Positions 42,187-52,079 are shown, numbered from the stretch's first letter. The stretch: DNA of 64,000 nt from Clostridiales bacterium (GCA_012839185.1 DUNU01000021.1:22484-86483), one strand, 5' to 3'. Notes: generated from the sequence alone by a model not told the origin. Numbers and translations are program-made.

Positions 42187-44595
42187 ATGAACTATAATTT
42201 TAAAGTAACGGAACAAAAATGGCAGAAAAAATGGGAAGAAGCCCAAGTTTTTGCCGCACAGGATTTCAGCGACAAGGAAAAATTCTACGCCCTTGTCGAA
42301 TTTCCCTATCCTTCGGGAGCGGGTATGCACGTAGGTCATATCAAAGCCTATTCAGGACTTGAAGTATTATCCAGAAAACGCAGGTTGCAGGGATACAATG
42401 TTCTTTTCCCCATCGGTTTTGACGCATACGGTTTGCCCACTGAAAACTATGCAATTAAGAACGGTATTCATCCCCGTGAAGTTACCGATACAAATATTAA
42501 GAAATTTACAAACCAGCTTAAGAAAGTCGGTTTTTCATTCGATTGGAATCGTGTTGTTGATACCACCGATGAAAAATACTACAAGTGGACACAGTGGATA
42601 TTCTTAAAGATGTTTGAAAACGGACTTGCATTCCGTGACAAGACCTTGGTAAACTTTTGCCCCTCATGTAAAGTTGTTTTGTCAAACGAGGACAGTCAGG
42701 GCGGGAAATGCGACATTTGCCACTCTGATGTCGTTCAAAGAAGTAAAGATGTCTGGTATCTGAGAATTACCGAATATGCAGACAGACTTCTCGAAGGTCT
42801 GGACACGGTTGATTACCTTCCCAATATTAAACTTCAGCAGGAAAACTGGATAGGTAAATCAACGGGTGCATTCGTAAACTTCAAATTCTCCGGAATTGAC
42901 GAGGAAATGAAGATATATACCACTCGTCCCGACACTCTGTTTGGTGTAACCTTTATGGTTATGGCTCCCGAACATCCGTTAATTGATAAATTTGCAGATA
43001 AGATTGGTAATATGGACGAGATTATCGAATATCGTCAGGAATGTGCAAAGAAAACGGAATTTGAACGCACACAACTTATAAAAGACAAAACAGGCGTATG
43101 CATTGACGGCATTCGTGCAATCAATCCCGTTACTAACAAAGAAATTCCGGTCTATATTTCCGACTATGTTATGATGGGTTACGGTACCGGTGCGATTATG
43201 GCAGTTCCTGCACATGACACACGCGACTACGAGTTTGCCAAAAAGTTCGGTATTGATATTGTCGAAGTCATCAAAGGCGGAGATATTTCCGTTGAAGCAT
43301 ATACAGGTGACGGCGAAGTTGTCAACTCAGGTTTCTTAAACGGTCTTGATAATATGCAAGATTCAATCGCAAAAATGATTGAATATTTAGTCACGAACAA
43401 TCTCGGTGAAGCCGGTGTTCAGTTTAAGATGAAAGACTGGGCGTTTAACCGTCAGCGTTATTGGGGAGAACCCATTCCGATTGTTCACTGTGAAAAATGC
43501 GGTATGGTTGCTGTTCCTTACGAAGAATTACCACTTTTGCTTCCGCATGTTGATAATATTGAAGTCGGTACAGACGGCGAAAGTCCGCTTGCCAAAATCG
43601 AATCTTTCGTAAACTGCAAATGCCCGAAATGCGGCGGTGATGCAAAACGCGAAACCGATACCATGCCTCAGTGGGCTGGTTCAAGCTGGTATTATCTTCG
43701 TTATATCGATCCGCTTAATGAGAACTGTTTAGCTGACCCCGATAAACTTAAATATTGGCTGCCCGTTGACTGGTATAACGGCGGTATGGAACACGTTACC
43801 CGTCACTTGATTTATTCACGTTTCTGGCATAAATTCCTCTATGATTTGGGCGTAGTTCCTACCGCAGAACCTTATGCAAAGCGTACTGCTCAAGGGCTTA
43901 TCTTGGGTCCCGACGGAGTAAAAATGAGTAAATCCCGTGGCAATGTCGTTGACCCGAATGTCGTTGTCGATCAGTATGGTGCAGACGTTCTTCGTTCCTA
44001 TGTCTTATTTATGGGCGACTATGAAAAGGCTGCTCCGTGGAATGAAAGTTCAGTCAAAGGCTGCAAACGTTTCATTGACAGAATTTGGGGACTTTCCGAA
44101 ATCTTGGTTGATGAAAATGAATATTCTAAAGAGCTTTCAAGTTCAATGCACAAGACGATAAAGAAGGTCGGAGAAGATATTGAAAGTCTTAAATACAACA
44201 CCGCAATTGCCGCTCTGATGACTTTACTCAACCAGATTTATGACTGTGGGAAAATCAACAGAGCTGAACTTAAAACTTTCATCATTTTAGCAAACCCCTT
44301 CGCTCCCCATGTAACCGAAGAACTTTGGGAAACTTGCGGCTTTGGTGAAATGCTTGCAAAAGATGCAAAATGGCCTGATTTTGACGAAGAGAAATGTATA
44401 GATGAAACTGTCGAAATTGCTGTTCAGATTAACGGTAAAGTCAGAAGTCATTTTGATGTTGCGGTTGATATTTCTTCTGAAGATGCCGTTGCACAAGCAA
44501 AAGCCTTGCCCGAAATCGCAAAAGAACTTGAAGGTAAAAGTGTAATAAAGGAATTCTACATAACCGGCAGACTTGTTAATATAGTAGCAAAATGA
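42187..44595 (+). CDS. leuS: Leucyl-tRNA synthetase
   Basis: 802 residues. Class I motifs are FPYPSGAGMHVGHIKAYS (HIGH-type: HVGH) and VKMSKSRGNVVDP (KMSKS). The zinc-like CPSCKVVLSNEDSQGGKCDIC segment and the CP1 editing domain are in place (YTTRPDTLFGVTFMVMAPEHP; GTGAIMAVPAHDTRDYEF). Charges tRNA-Leu. The stop overlaps the argR start by 4 bases (ATGA), an uncommon coupling. Confidence 0.97.
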   Translation: MNYNFKVTEQKWQKKWEEAQVFAAQDFSDKEKFYALVEFPYPSGAGMHVGHIKAYSGLEVLSRKRRLQGYNVLFPIGFDAYGLPTENYAIKNGIHPREVTDTNIKKFTNQLKKVGFSFDWNRVVDTTDEKYYKWTQWIFLKMFENGLAFRDKTLVNFCPSCKVVLSNEDSQGGKCDICHSDVVQRSKDVWYLRITEYADRLLEGLDTVDYLPNIKLQQENWIGKSTGAFVNFKFSGIDEEMKIYTTRPDTLFGVTFMVMAPEHPLIDKFADKIGNMDEIIEYRQECAKKTEFERTQLIKDKTGVCIDGIRAINPVTNKEIPVYISDYVMMGYGTGAIMAVPAHDTRDYEFAKKFGIDIVEVIKGGDISVEAYTGDGEVVNSGFLNGLDNMQDSIAKMIEYLVTNNLGEAGVQFKMKDWAFNRQRYWGEPIPIVHCEKCGMVAVPYEELPLLLPHVDNIEVGTDGESPLAKIESFVNCKCPKCGGDAKRETDTMPQWAGSSWYYLRYIDPLNENCLADPDKLKYWLPVDWYNGGMEHVTRHLIYSRFWHKFLYDLGVVPTAEPYAKRTAQGLILGPDGVKMSKSRGNVVDPNVVVDQYGADVLRSYVLFMGDYEKAAPWNESSVKGCKRFIDRIWGLSEILVDENEYSKELSSSMHKTIKKVGEDIESLKYNTAIAALMTLLNQIYDCGKINRAELKTFIILANPFAPHVTEELWETCGFGEMLAKDAKWPDFDEEKCIDETVEIAVQINGKVRSHFDVAVDISSEDAVAQAKALPEIAKELEGKSVIKEFYITGRLVNIVAK

Positions 44596-45038
44596 AAAAA
44601 AACAGACAAGATGAAATTATCAGATTAATAACTGACAAAGTTATTCGCACGCAGGAAGAACTTACATCCGCTCTTCTTGCCGACGGCTTTTCCGTCACAC
44701 AAGCTACGGTATCCCGCGATATTCGTGCATTGGGACTGGTTAAACAAGCGGACAAAGACGGAACATTAAGATATGTTTTGCCGCCTAAAAAAACAGATGT
44801 CCCAACTCAAACAGCCATTTTCAATCACTCCGTCATTGATGTTGACAGTGCGGAGAATATTGTTGTGCTCAAATGCAATACGGGCACGGCAAGTGCTGCT
44901 TGTGCCGTACTTGATACATTAAACCTGCACGGAATTGTCGGGACTATTGCCGGTGATGATACAATATTTATTTTGTGCAGAACTTCCGCTATTGCGGACA
45001 ATATTTTCACGAAATGTAAGAAATTTATCAACAATTAA
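44592..45038 (+). CDS. argR: Arginine repressor ArgR
   Basis: 148 residues. The N-terminal winged helix contains RQDEIIRLITDKVIRTQEEL and VTQATVSRDIRALGLVK. The C-terminal arginine-binding and hexamerisation domain includes LKCNTGTASAACAVLDTL and GIVGTIAGDDTIFILCR. Controls arginine biosynthesis and catabolism genes. It overlaps leuS by 4 bases; the MFS gene follows after 24 bases. Confidence 0.93.
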   Translation: MKKNRQDEIIRLITDKVIRTQEELTSALLADGFSVTQATVSRDIRALGLVKQADKDGTLRYVLPPKKTDVPTQTAIFNHSVIDVDSAENIVVLKCNTGTASAACAVLDTLNLHGIVGTIAGDDTIFILCRTSAIADNIFTKCKKFINN

Positions 45039-45062
45039 ATAACCCTTAAAAGGAGATACAAT

Positions 45063-46955
45063 ATGAACACCAAAATGGTAAATGGCGTTGAAAAACTCGA
45101 TGTCAAGAAAACTATTTTAACCGGCTTCGGTTTCCTCGCCACATCCATCGCCTGGGCGATTTATGACCCCTACATCACAAAAATTCTTAATCGCCTTCTC
45201 GCAAGCAGTGATACTGTTACTGCTTGGTCTAATTATCTCATTGAGAAAATCCCCCTCATTACAAAATTTGCCGAATCTCAAGGCGAAAGTGTTGCTTTGG
45301 CAGGCGGCGGATTTACTCTTGTACCGCTGTTTATCGGTATCATTATGACATTCGATAATATTTTCGGCGTTATATTCCAGCCGACTTTCGGTCGTCTTTC
45401 CGATGAATGTCATTCAAAATTCGGTAAACGTCGTCCTTTTATTTTTGTCGGTGCTCCGCTTTCCGCACTCTTTTTCTTTCTCATTCCCATAGTATTCTTA
45501 AAAACCGGCAATCTTGCTCTTACGATGATATGCATCATCCTCTTTGTTTTCATAATGTCATTGTGGCGTGCTCCCGTTGTTGCTCTCATGCCCGACCTTA
45601 CTCCTCCGCATTTACGTTCAGAAGGTAATGCAATTATTAACCTTATGGGTGGTGTCGGCGGTGCTATCGGTATGCTCGCCGGTACTATCGGAATTGCTCT
45701 TTGCAGTCTTTTTACCGGTCTTACAAAAGAATCCATATTAGCAGACGAAACTGTTTCTTTCCCCTACGTTTTTGCAATCGGTTCAATCGTAATGATAATC
45801 GGTATGCTTGTTCTCCTTTTCTTCGTGCAAGAACAGGATACAAGTATAAAACTCAAAGGTGAAGCCAATGCTTATGCAGACGATAAGGCAAGACGCTTAG
45901 CCGAAAAACAGGCAAAGAAAGAAGAAAAAGCAAAGCGTAAGGCAATGAAACTCACAAAATCTGAGCGAAAGAGCCTTTTGTTCATGCTTGCTTGTCTTTT
46001 CTTCCTTTTCTGCGGTACAAACGCAATCACTACTTTCTTCTCCCTTTTTGCACAAGAAATCTTACATATGGTTACTGCAAAAGCTACCTTGCTGATGACA
46101 ATATTTGCATTGGTATCCGGTATCTCTGCTATCCCTGCAGGGAAACTCGGTAAGAATTTCGGCAGAAAAAAGACTATTCTTACAGGTCTTGCTATTTTCT
46201 TAGCCGCATTCATAATCTTCTTTGGCGTTTTCGTCGGCATGCTCGGTGCTCGTGATTTGTCTATATCAAAATATGTTACAACCAATAATGCATTTATTAC
46301 AGTAAATGACCAGCTCAATGAGTATAACTCCGACCTTGCAACAGAGGCGAAGGATGCAGGTGTCAAGTTTGAAAACGTTCTTACCTTGGAAGGCTATATC
46401 GACTATTTGAATAACGGTACAAATGCAGATGAATATGAAGCATTTAACTCAAAACTTGTTACTTATTCCGATGAAGCTGTTGCTACAGCAAAAGCTAATG
46501 GTACGGATGCTGTTGACTTGTTTACAGGTGTTATTTCAGTTGCTCGTGATACTTTAGGTCTTGAAATATCCTCTTTCGGCGAGGCACTCGCAGCACTTTC
46601 CGAAAAAGTTGACGGTGTTACAAAAATATTGAGTGTTCTCATCTGGCCCGTTCTCATTTTAGGCGGTGCCGCAAATATGTTCATCACCGTTAACACCCTT
46701 CCCCTTGTTCTTGAAATCGGCGGTGTTGAAAAGGTCGGTACATTCACAGGTTATTACTACACGGCAACTTTCTCCGCACAGATTGCATCTCCCATTCTTT
46801 ACGGCTTTATCCGTATGTTTGCAGGAACTTATATGTCGCTGTTCTATTACAGTCCCATCGTATTTGCAATTGCCATTGTAATGCTCCTTTTCGTAAAACA
46901 CGGCGAAGCTATACCCGAGGACATTATAAAACAGGCAGAAGAAGCAGATGCATAA
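45063..46955 (+). CDS. MFS sugar transporter (SLC45/GPH-like) with large extracytoplasmic loop
   Basis: 630 residues, 12 predicted membrane segments. The pattern QPTFGRLSDECHSKFGKRRP and the RAPVVALMPDLTPPHLRSEG loop resemble SLC45/sucrose-type and GPH carriers. An insert of about 120 residues lies between TM9 and TM10 (about residues 410-530, rich in Asp, Glu, Asn and Tyr), and a Lys/Glu-rich cytoplasmic loop lies at 265-300. The substrate is unknown; with the fucosidase nearby it may import an oligosaccharide. AAAGGAGA precedes the ATG. Confidence 0.82.
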   Translation: MNTKMVNGVEKLDVKKTILTGFGFLATSIAWAIYDPYITKILNRLLASSDTVTAWSNYLIEKIPLITKFAESQGESVALAGGGFTLVPLFIGIIMTFDNIFGVIFQPTFGRLSDECHSKFGKRRPFIFVGAPLSALFFFLIPIVFLKTGNLALTMICIILFVFIMSLWRAPVVALMPDLTPPHLRSEGNAIINLMGGVGGAIGMLAGTIGIALCSLFTGLTKESILADETVSFPYVFAIGSIVMIIGMLVLLFFVQEQDTSIKLKGEANAYADDKARRLAEKQAKKEEKAKRKAMKLTKSERKSLLFMLACLFFLFCGTNAITTFFSLFAQEILHMVTAKATLLMTIFALVSGISAIPAGKLGKNFGRKKTILTGLAIFLAAFIIFFGVFVGMLGARDLSISKYVTTNNAFITVNDQLNEYNSDLATEAKDAGVKFENVLTLEGYIDYLNNGTNADEYEAFNSKLVTYSDEAVATAKANGTDAVDLFTGVISVARDTLGLEISSFGEALAALSEKVDGVTKILSVLIWPVLILGGAANMFITVNTLPLVLEIGGVEKVGTFTGYYYTATFSAQIASPILYGFIRMFAGTYMSLFYYSPIVFAIAIVMLLFVKHGEAIPEDIIKQAEEADA

Positions 46956-46965
46956 AAATATCTGA

Positions 46966-47050
46966 AATATTAAGATTTATACCCCATTTTTTCAATCTTA
47001 ATATTTTCATATCCTAATTCAAAAAAGTCGTGTCTCTCGGCACGGCTTTT
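46966..47050 (+). terminator. Terminator region after the sugar transporter
   Basis: Two hairpins in series: an AT-rich 12-base stem (46966-46977 with 46994-47005), then AAAAGTCGTG / CACGGCTTTT (47023-47032 with 47041-47050; loop TCTCTCGG). The second has the form of an intrinsic terminator. Confidence 0.7.
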
Positions 47051-47070
47051 GTCATAAATATAAAAAATAC

Positions 47071-47099
47071 TTGCAATATACGCTAAAATGTCTTATAAT
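47071..47099 (+). promoter_or_regulatory. Promoter of the CofE-like/guaA operon
   Basis: TTGCAA (47071-47076), 17-base spacer, TATAAT (47094-47099). A short inverted repeat TAACG-TTAT-CGTTA follows at 47106-47119, over the expected transcription start, and may be an operator. Confidence 0.78.
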
Positions 47100-47146
47100 A
47101 AAATGTAACGTTATCGTTATAGTAAGTAATGGAAGAAGTTTGTAAA

Positions 47147-48340
47147 ATGGAAAGATTAGTAGGAACAATTTCACGAGGTATTCGTTGCCCGATATTCAGA
47201 CCGGGTGATGATCTTGCTCAAATCGTTACCGACAGTGTTCTTGCAGCCGCAGAATCAGACGGTTTTGCTATGCGTGACCGTGATGTTATCGGAATTACCG
47301 AGTCAGTTGTTGCTCGAGTTCAGGGAAACTTTGCAAGTGTTGACGATATTGCAATCGACGTAAAAAACAAACTCGGCGGCGGAACCGTTGGTGTTATTTT
47401 CCCAATCTTATCCCGTAACCGCTTTGCGATTTGCCTCAGAGGTATTGCAAAAGCATGCAAAAAAATCATTCTTTTGCTCTCCTACCCGTCCGATGAAGTA
47501 GGCAATGAACTTGTCTCTCTTGACAAAATTGATGAAGCCGGCGTCAACCCCTATTCCGATGTCCTTTCTCTTGAAAAATATCGCGAACTTTTCGGAGAAA
47601 CTCTCCATCCCTTTACAGGCGTTGACTATGTAAAATATTACGGCGACATCATTCGAGAAATGGGTGCCGAAGTCGAGATAATTTTTGCAAATCAGGCAAA
47701 AGCTATTCTCAATTATACCGACTGCGTCTTGACATGCGATATTCATACTCGTGCAAGAACAAAACGCATACTCAAAACCGCAGGTGCTAAAATTGTTTGC
47801 GGTCTTGATGATATTCTTACCGCTCCGGTAAATAACAGCGGATATAATTCTCAATACGGTCTTTTAGGCACAAATAAAGCGACCGAAGATTCAGTTAAAC
47901 TTTTTCCCAATGACTGCAAAGGGCTTGTTCTTGATATTCAAAAGAAAGTTTTTGAAAGAACAGGCAAACATGTTGAGGTTATGGTATACGGCGACGGTGC
48001 ATTCAAAGACCCGCAAGGAAAAATCTGGGAACTTGCCGATCCGGTTGTTTCGCCCGCATTTACGGACGGACTTATCGGAACTCCCAATGAACTCAAACTT
48101 AAATATCTTGCAGACAATGATTTTGCAAATCTCTCCGGCGAAGAACTTAAAGCCGCTATTTCCGAAAAAATAAAAGAAAAAGACGGCTCCTCACTTGTCG
48201 GAAATATGGCTGCACAAGGCACTACACCTCGTCAGTTTATCGACCTTTTAGGTTCTCTCTGCGACTTAACCGGCGGCTCCGGCGACAAAGGCACTCCGGT
48301 TATATTGATTCAGGGATATTTTGATGATTATACGAAATAA
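47147..48340 (+). CDS. CofE-family gamma-glutamyl ligase (F420-0:L-glutamate ligase-like)
   Basis: 397 residues from the ATG at 47147; an in-frame ATG at 47129 would add six residues and cannot be excluded. The family pattern is clear: [19 protein letters not shown] at the N-terminus, [15 protein letters not shown], and [15 protein letters not shown] at the C-terminus. CofE/FbiB-like ligases add glutamate to F420-0. Most Clostridia do not make F420, so this homologue probably ligates glutamate to a folate-like or other acceptor. It is transcribed with guaA from a strong promoter, which may hint at purine or folate metabolism. Confidence 0.8.
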   Translation: MERLVGTISRGIRCPIFRPGDDLAQIVTDSVLAAAESDGFAMRDRDVIGITESVVARVQGNFASVDDIAIDVKNKLGGGTVGVIFPILSRNRFAICLRGIAKACKKIILLLSYPSDEVGNELVSLDKIDEAGVNPYSDVLSLEKYRELFGETLHPFTGVDYVKYYGDIIREMGAEVEIIFANQAKAILNYTDCVLTCDIHTRARTKRILKTAGAKIVCGLDDILTAPVNNSGYNSQYGLLGTNKATEDSVKLFPNDCKGLVLDIQKKVFERTGKHVEVMVYGDGAFKDPQGKIWELADPVVSPAFTDGLIGTPNELKLKYLADNDFANLSGEELKAAISEKIKEKDGSSLVGNMAAQGTTPRQFIDLLGSLCDLTGGSGDKGTPVILIQGYFDDYTK

Positions 48341-48354
48341 TCAGGAGAATAATT

Positions 48355-49353
48355 ATGGCTAAAGACAGAAGAAAATATGATATTCGTCCCGACGATATGC
48401 AAAGAATAAATACCCCCGCACTTGCCGATAAATTTATTGATGAGCAGGTTGAGGCTATTCGTGAACAAGTAGGCTCTGACAGGGTTCTTTTGGCTCTCTC
48501 CGGCGGTGTTGACTCGTCCGTAGTTGCTGCTTTACTTATCAAAGCCATTGGCAAACAACTCGTTTCTGTTCATGTAAATAACGGGCTTCTCCGCAAAGGT
48601 GAGCCCGAACAGGTTATCGATGTATTTCGCAACAAAATGGACGCTGACTTGATATATGTTGATGCCACTGACCGTTTTCTTGACAAACTCGCAGGTGTCG
48701 AAGATCCCGAAAAAAAGAGAAAATTTATCGGCGACGAATTTATAAATATATTTGCAGAAGAAGCGAAAAAACTTGAGGGAATTAAGTTCCTCGCTCAAGG
48801 AACTATTTATCCCGACATTCTTGAAAGTATTAAAGGTATAAAATCCCACCATAACGACGGCGGTCTTCCCGATGACCTTAAATTTGAACTTGTTGAACCG
48901 GTAAAATTGCTTTATAAAGATGAAGTCAGAGAAGTCGGTCGTGCTTTAGGTCTACCGTCTTCCATGGTTGACCGTCAGCCCTTCCCCGGTCCCGGCTTGG
49001 GCGTTCGTTGTATCGGTGCAATTACCCGTGATCGTCTTGAAGCTGTCCGCGAATCGGATGCTATCCTTCGTGAAGAATTTGCACTCGCCGGTCTTGACAA
49101 GAAAGTCTGGCAGTATTTCACCGTTGTTCCCGACATCAAGTCCACCGGAATCAAAAATGATAAACGTGCGTGGGAATGGCCATGTATTATCCGTGCCGTC
49201 AACTCCGTTGATGCTATGACCGCCGAAATCGAAGAAATCCCCTATTCCCTGCTTAAAAAACTTTGCGACAGAATTACCCACGAAGTCCCCGGAATTAACC
49301 GCGTCCTTTACGACCTTTCCCCAAAACCCACCGGAACAATCGAGTGGGAATAG
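48355..49353 (+). CDS. guaA: GMP synthase, ATP-pyrophosphatase subunit only
   Basis: 332 residues covering the PP-loop ATP-pyrophosphatase domain (SGGVDSS at about 49-55) and the GuaA dimerisation domain (RQPFPGPGLGVRCIG, ITHEVPGINRVLYDLSPKPT, ending TIEWE). Bacterial GuaA is normally about 510 residues with an N-terminal glutaminase domain, which is absent here. The preceding gene ends 14 bases upstream, so nothing is hidden. A separate glutaminase subunit (as in archaea) or ammonia use is expected. The 3' end holds a known type of integration hotspot (see 49342-52140). Confidence 0.9.
   Translation: MAKDRRKYDIRPDDMQRINTPALADKFIDEQVEAIREQVGSDRVLLALSGGVDSSVVAALLIKAIGKQLVSVHVNNGLLRKGEPEQVIDVFRNKMDADLIYVDATDRFLDKLAGVEDPEKKRKFIGDEFINIFAEEAKKLEGIKFLAQGTIYPDILESIKGIKSHHNDGGLPDDLKFELVEPVKLLYKDEVREVGRALGLPSSMVDRQPFPGPGLGVRCIGAITRDRLEAVRESDAILREEFALAGLDKKVWQYFTVVPDIKSTGIKNDKRAWEWPCIIRAVNSVDAMTAEIEEIPYSLLKKLCDRITHEVPGINRVLYDLSPKPTGTIEWE
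49342..49352. repeat. Direct repeat at the guaA 3' end (putative att, left)
   Basis: GAGTGGGAATA, covering the last guaA codons and the first two bases of its stop codon. An exact copy is at 52130-52140. The guaA 3' end is an established integration site for genomic islands. Confidence 0.65.
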
Positions 49354-49848
49354 ATGAAATTAATACCGCTAGTTATAATCTAGAAGTTATCTATGTTTCT
49401 TGAGATAGTAATTGTGTTGTAGACTTTACAGATAAAATAGATGATGTTGAACCTTTTCCTAAATAAACAATAACTTTAGCTTTAGGTGGTATTTTCTTGG
49501 TTCATGTTTTGCACATAAAGAAGTGTTTTATATAGCACAGAATGTAGGATTTTAAGGGAGAAAATAAACTATTAATATTTAAGCAAAATTCTTTATTACT
49601 ACATTAATTAAAAATGAGTGCAAGATTAATTATACAGCTTTTAAACGAGAGCTAATTTCTCATTTTCGAAACGACTTTACATTAAAGCTATCTGCTTTAA
49701 TGGATGGCGAAGGGTTAATAAAGGCTATTCTTAAAAAATTTCTGAGGACGGTTATATTCCTGATTGAAAATTAATAAAGCAATATAGTTGCCATATGGAT
49801 ATAGAATTATTTAATATGTGATTTTATTACTAAAAGGAGTTTTCATCC
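49354..49848. other. Gene-poor AT-rich stretch with a decayed frame
   Basis: About 495 bases without a convincing gene. An open stretch without a good start (49583-49774, + strand, 63 codons, ending ILKKFLRTVIFLIEN) may be the remains of a coding sequence, perhaps an integrase end; I cannot recognise it. A weak promoter TTGCCA-16-TTTAAT lies at 49788-49815, just before the two-gene operon. Confidence 0.5.
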
Positions 49849-50802
49849 ATGAATATTAAAGTGTTTGATATAAGTGATAAAGTTGTTGTAAATAAAATAG
49901 ATAATATACAAAAAAACAATATACTAAAAATATTCGCTGAGATAACTAAGGAAACACATTTAATTACAAATTGCTATTTAGATACTTCATCTTCCGAACA
50001 TTCTAAAAGTCCTATTTATTATTTTAAAGAAGCACCTAATAAATCAGAGTTTGATTATAAAAAAATAGCTGATGATTTGATGGAAGCAGAATGCAAAGCT
50101 GATGGAACTAGAAATAGTACTATTAGGGAAGGATTGTTATTTATTAAGTCAGAGGATAATTGTATTACAATTATGAAGCTTGAAAAATTAGAGGTTATCG
50201 ATAAGGATTCCTATGAAATAAAAAGTGAATTAGGAAAAGAAAAAGATTATTTTAAAGTTTGTATATTTAAGGGAGATTACAATGATATTAAAATCATTGA
50301 TAAGAATAGGACAGCAGCCAAATATTGGTACCAAAAGTTTCTTGGATTAACCAGAAAAAGAACTGCCGATGACAATACCCAAGATGTTGTAAATTTGATT
50401 AGTGACGATGAATTGTTCCAAAATTCTATTAAAGATAGAGAAAATTATAATGAAATCAAAAGGTTTGCAGAATATTATTTATTTGATAATAAGAAATTTG
50501 ATAAATCAGATTTGTTTAACGAATTAAATAGTAGTGGACTAATTGAGTTAAAAAAAGAAGATGAGCTATTCTCTGATAAATCAAAAGAAATAGATTCAGA
50601 TTTTGATATTTCGGAAAAAGTTCTGAATAAAAAGTATCAAAGGAAAATACAAACTTCAGATGAAATTACAATAACTACTAAAAACTACCTTGAAAGTATA
50701 AGAGATAGTCAGTTAAATTTTGATGAGAGGAACAAAAAAATAACTGTAGTAATAGATGATGAGTACTTACAAAAAGTAAAGGAGGCATTAGAAGGTGTGT
50801 AA
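49849..50802 (+). CDS. Putative NdpA-like nucleoid-associated protein (candidate defence gene)
   Basis: 317 residues, soluble, charged, no signal or membrane segment. AAAGGAG lies 8 bases upstream of the ATG. Three stretches recall the NdpA/YejK nucleoid-associated family: REGLLFIKSEDNCITIMKLE, then YFKVCIFKGDYNDIKIIDKN followed by KYWYQKFLGL, and the C-terminal beta-rich end LNFDERNKKITVVIDDEYL. YejK has FLKGRVGRKVADFFMDFLG at the equivalent place. The match is by eye and remote. It overlaps the next gene by 8 bases, so the two products probably work together. AT-rich and inside the guaA island, hence likely acquired cargo. Confidence 0.6.
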   Translation: MNIKVFDISDKVVVNKIDNIQKNNILKIFAEITKETHLITNCYLDTSSSEHSKSPIYYFKEAPNKSEFDYKKIADDLMEAECKADGTRNSTIREGLLFIKSEDNCITIMKLEKLEVIDKDSYEIKSELGKEKDYFKVCIFKGDYNDIKIIDKNRTAAKYWYQKFLGLTRKRTADDNTQDVVNLISDDELFQNSIKDRENYNEIKRFAEYYLFDNKKFDKSDLFNELNSSGLIELKKEDELFSDKSKEIDSDFDISEKVLNKKYQRKIQTSDEITITTKNYLESIRDSQLNFDERNKKITVVIDDEYLQKVKEALEGV

Positions 50803-51976
50803 TTCCTTAACATGGAAGGGAACTTCTCTTAAAATATCTGATACTGAAGCTAATGAGGATTTTATATATTATTTAAATCAAGAAGGTATTTCTCTAAGGA
50901 ACGATGAAGGTTATTATACTCTAGAAAACCAAGCTAATTATTTTATTCTTGAGGATGACTTTGTATTTCAGTCCAAAAATTTATCGTTGCTTATAGACAA
51001 ATATACACACAAGAATTATAATGATAAAATTTTTGTGTATTCATCTCAAAATCAAAGTTTTCAAGAAATAAATGAAGTTTTATCTGATAAAGAAAAGTAT
51101 CTTAGAATATTGGAAAACAATATTCTAGATGGTGATAAAAGAAATATAGATTTATCAGTTAATACTTTGAATCTAGTCCTAGAAGATAATACTAAAAATA
51201 AAACCTTTATAGATGCATTAATACTTTTATGTTTAGCAAATAAAAGTAGCTATGATGCTGAAAATATAAAATCAGAATTTCAAATTGAAGAAAAAAGCTT
51301 TACTGTTAATTTAAATATTGCTAGTACTGAGCCTATAGGCTTATACCCAATTTATAGCTGGATTATAAATGACGAAGAATATAAATCATCCCATTTTGTG
51401 AAATTAGAAATTGTACGTCAAATAATTGTAAATAAAAGGGACATAACAAATGTAGAGTCTTTGCTTATAGATAGCAAGTTAGCGTATAAAAGGATAATTT
51501 CTAGAAAAACTAATGATTATTTTGAACAACTCAACCGTCTAAAGGATGATTTTCTCACACTTTCAAAAAATGAAAACAGTATTTTAAGAACATTAAATCT
51601 TACTTTTTTTACTTGGATTGGATATCTAGGAATTGAGTTATTTAAAATAATTACAGAATATAACGGTCAGAATGTTATTGATTACCTTTTGTTTTCTAAA
51701 GGTACTAAAAAAGGAATAGTTATACTCATGTTTATTATTGCTTTATTTTTTATTTTTTTAGCATATATATTAGAAATTAAATCATTAGAGAAATCGTATT
51801 ATGTAATAAAAGAAATTTATGAGAATAAGATATTATTTGAGTCAGATGCCGATGAAAATAGTAAATTTGAATCAACGATTAAAAAACCAAAAATTGGGAA
51901 ATTGCAAATAGTTGTATTTATAATAATTATTATTGTATTAATTTTTAGATTTTTATTTACATTTCATTGGAAGTGA
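50795..51976 (+). CDS. Unknown protein with three C-terminal membrane segments (candidate defence gene)
   Basis: 393 residues starting with GTG at 50795, which overlaps the previous stop and has a perfect AAAGGAGG 9 bases upstream. Residues 1 to about 260 are soluble with a possible coiled coil (YFEQLNRLKDDFLTLSKNEN). Three hydrophobic segments follow at about 268-288 (TFFTWIGYLGIEL), 304-326 (GIVILMFIIALFFIFLAYIL) and 370-390 (VVFIIIIIVLIFRFLF). I recognise no family. The soluble-sensor plus membrane-effector layout recalls abortive-infection modules such as Kiwa, but gene order and domain sizes differ. Confidence 0.65.
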   Translation: MCNSLTWKGTSLKISDTEANEDFIYYLNQEGISLRNDEGYYTLENQANYFILEDDFVFQSKNLSLLIDKYTHKNYNDKIFVYSSQNQSFQEINEVLSDKEKYLRILENNILDGDKRNIDLSVNTLNLVLEDNTKNKTFIDALILLCLANKSSYDAENIKSEFQIEEKSFTVNLNIASTEPIGLYPIYSWIINDEEYKSSHFVKLEIVRQIIVNKRDITNVESLLIDSKLAYKRIISRKTNDYFEQLNRLKDDFLTLSKNENSILRTLNLTFFTWIGYLGIELFKIITEYNGQNVIDYLLFSKGTKKGIVILMFIIALFFIFLAYILEIKSLEKSYYVIKEIYENKILFESDADENSKFESTIKKPKIGKLQIVVFIIIIIVLIFRFLFTFHWK

Positions 51977-52079
51977 ATGCAATTAACTTTATAAATGTTA
52001 TAAATTGTGAAACTGGGACTGGAACGGGTAAAAAATATAAAAATGAGCTGAAATAACACAAACAGAACGAATATAAACT

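Noticed and set aside
42156..42187. T-box leader before leuS
   Set aside because: Only 30 bases separate rsfS and leuS, too short for a T-box. The leaders of hisS and aspS are also too short.
45872..46366. 164-codon frame opposite the sugar transporter
   Set aside because: Mirrors the membrane segments and charged loop of a real transporter.
47408..47854. 148-codon frame opposite the CofE-like gene
   Set aside because: Antisense shadow without a start signal or motifs.
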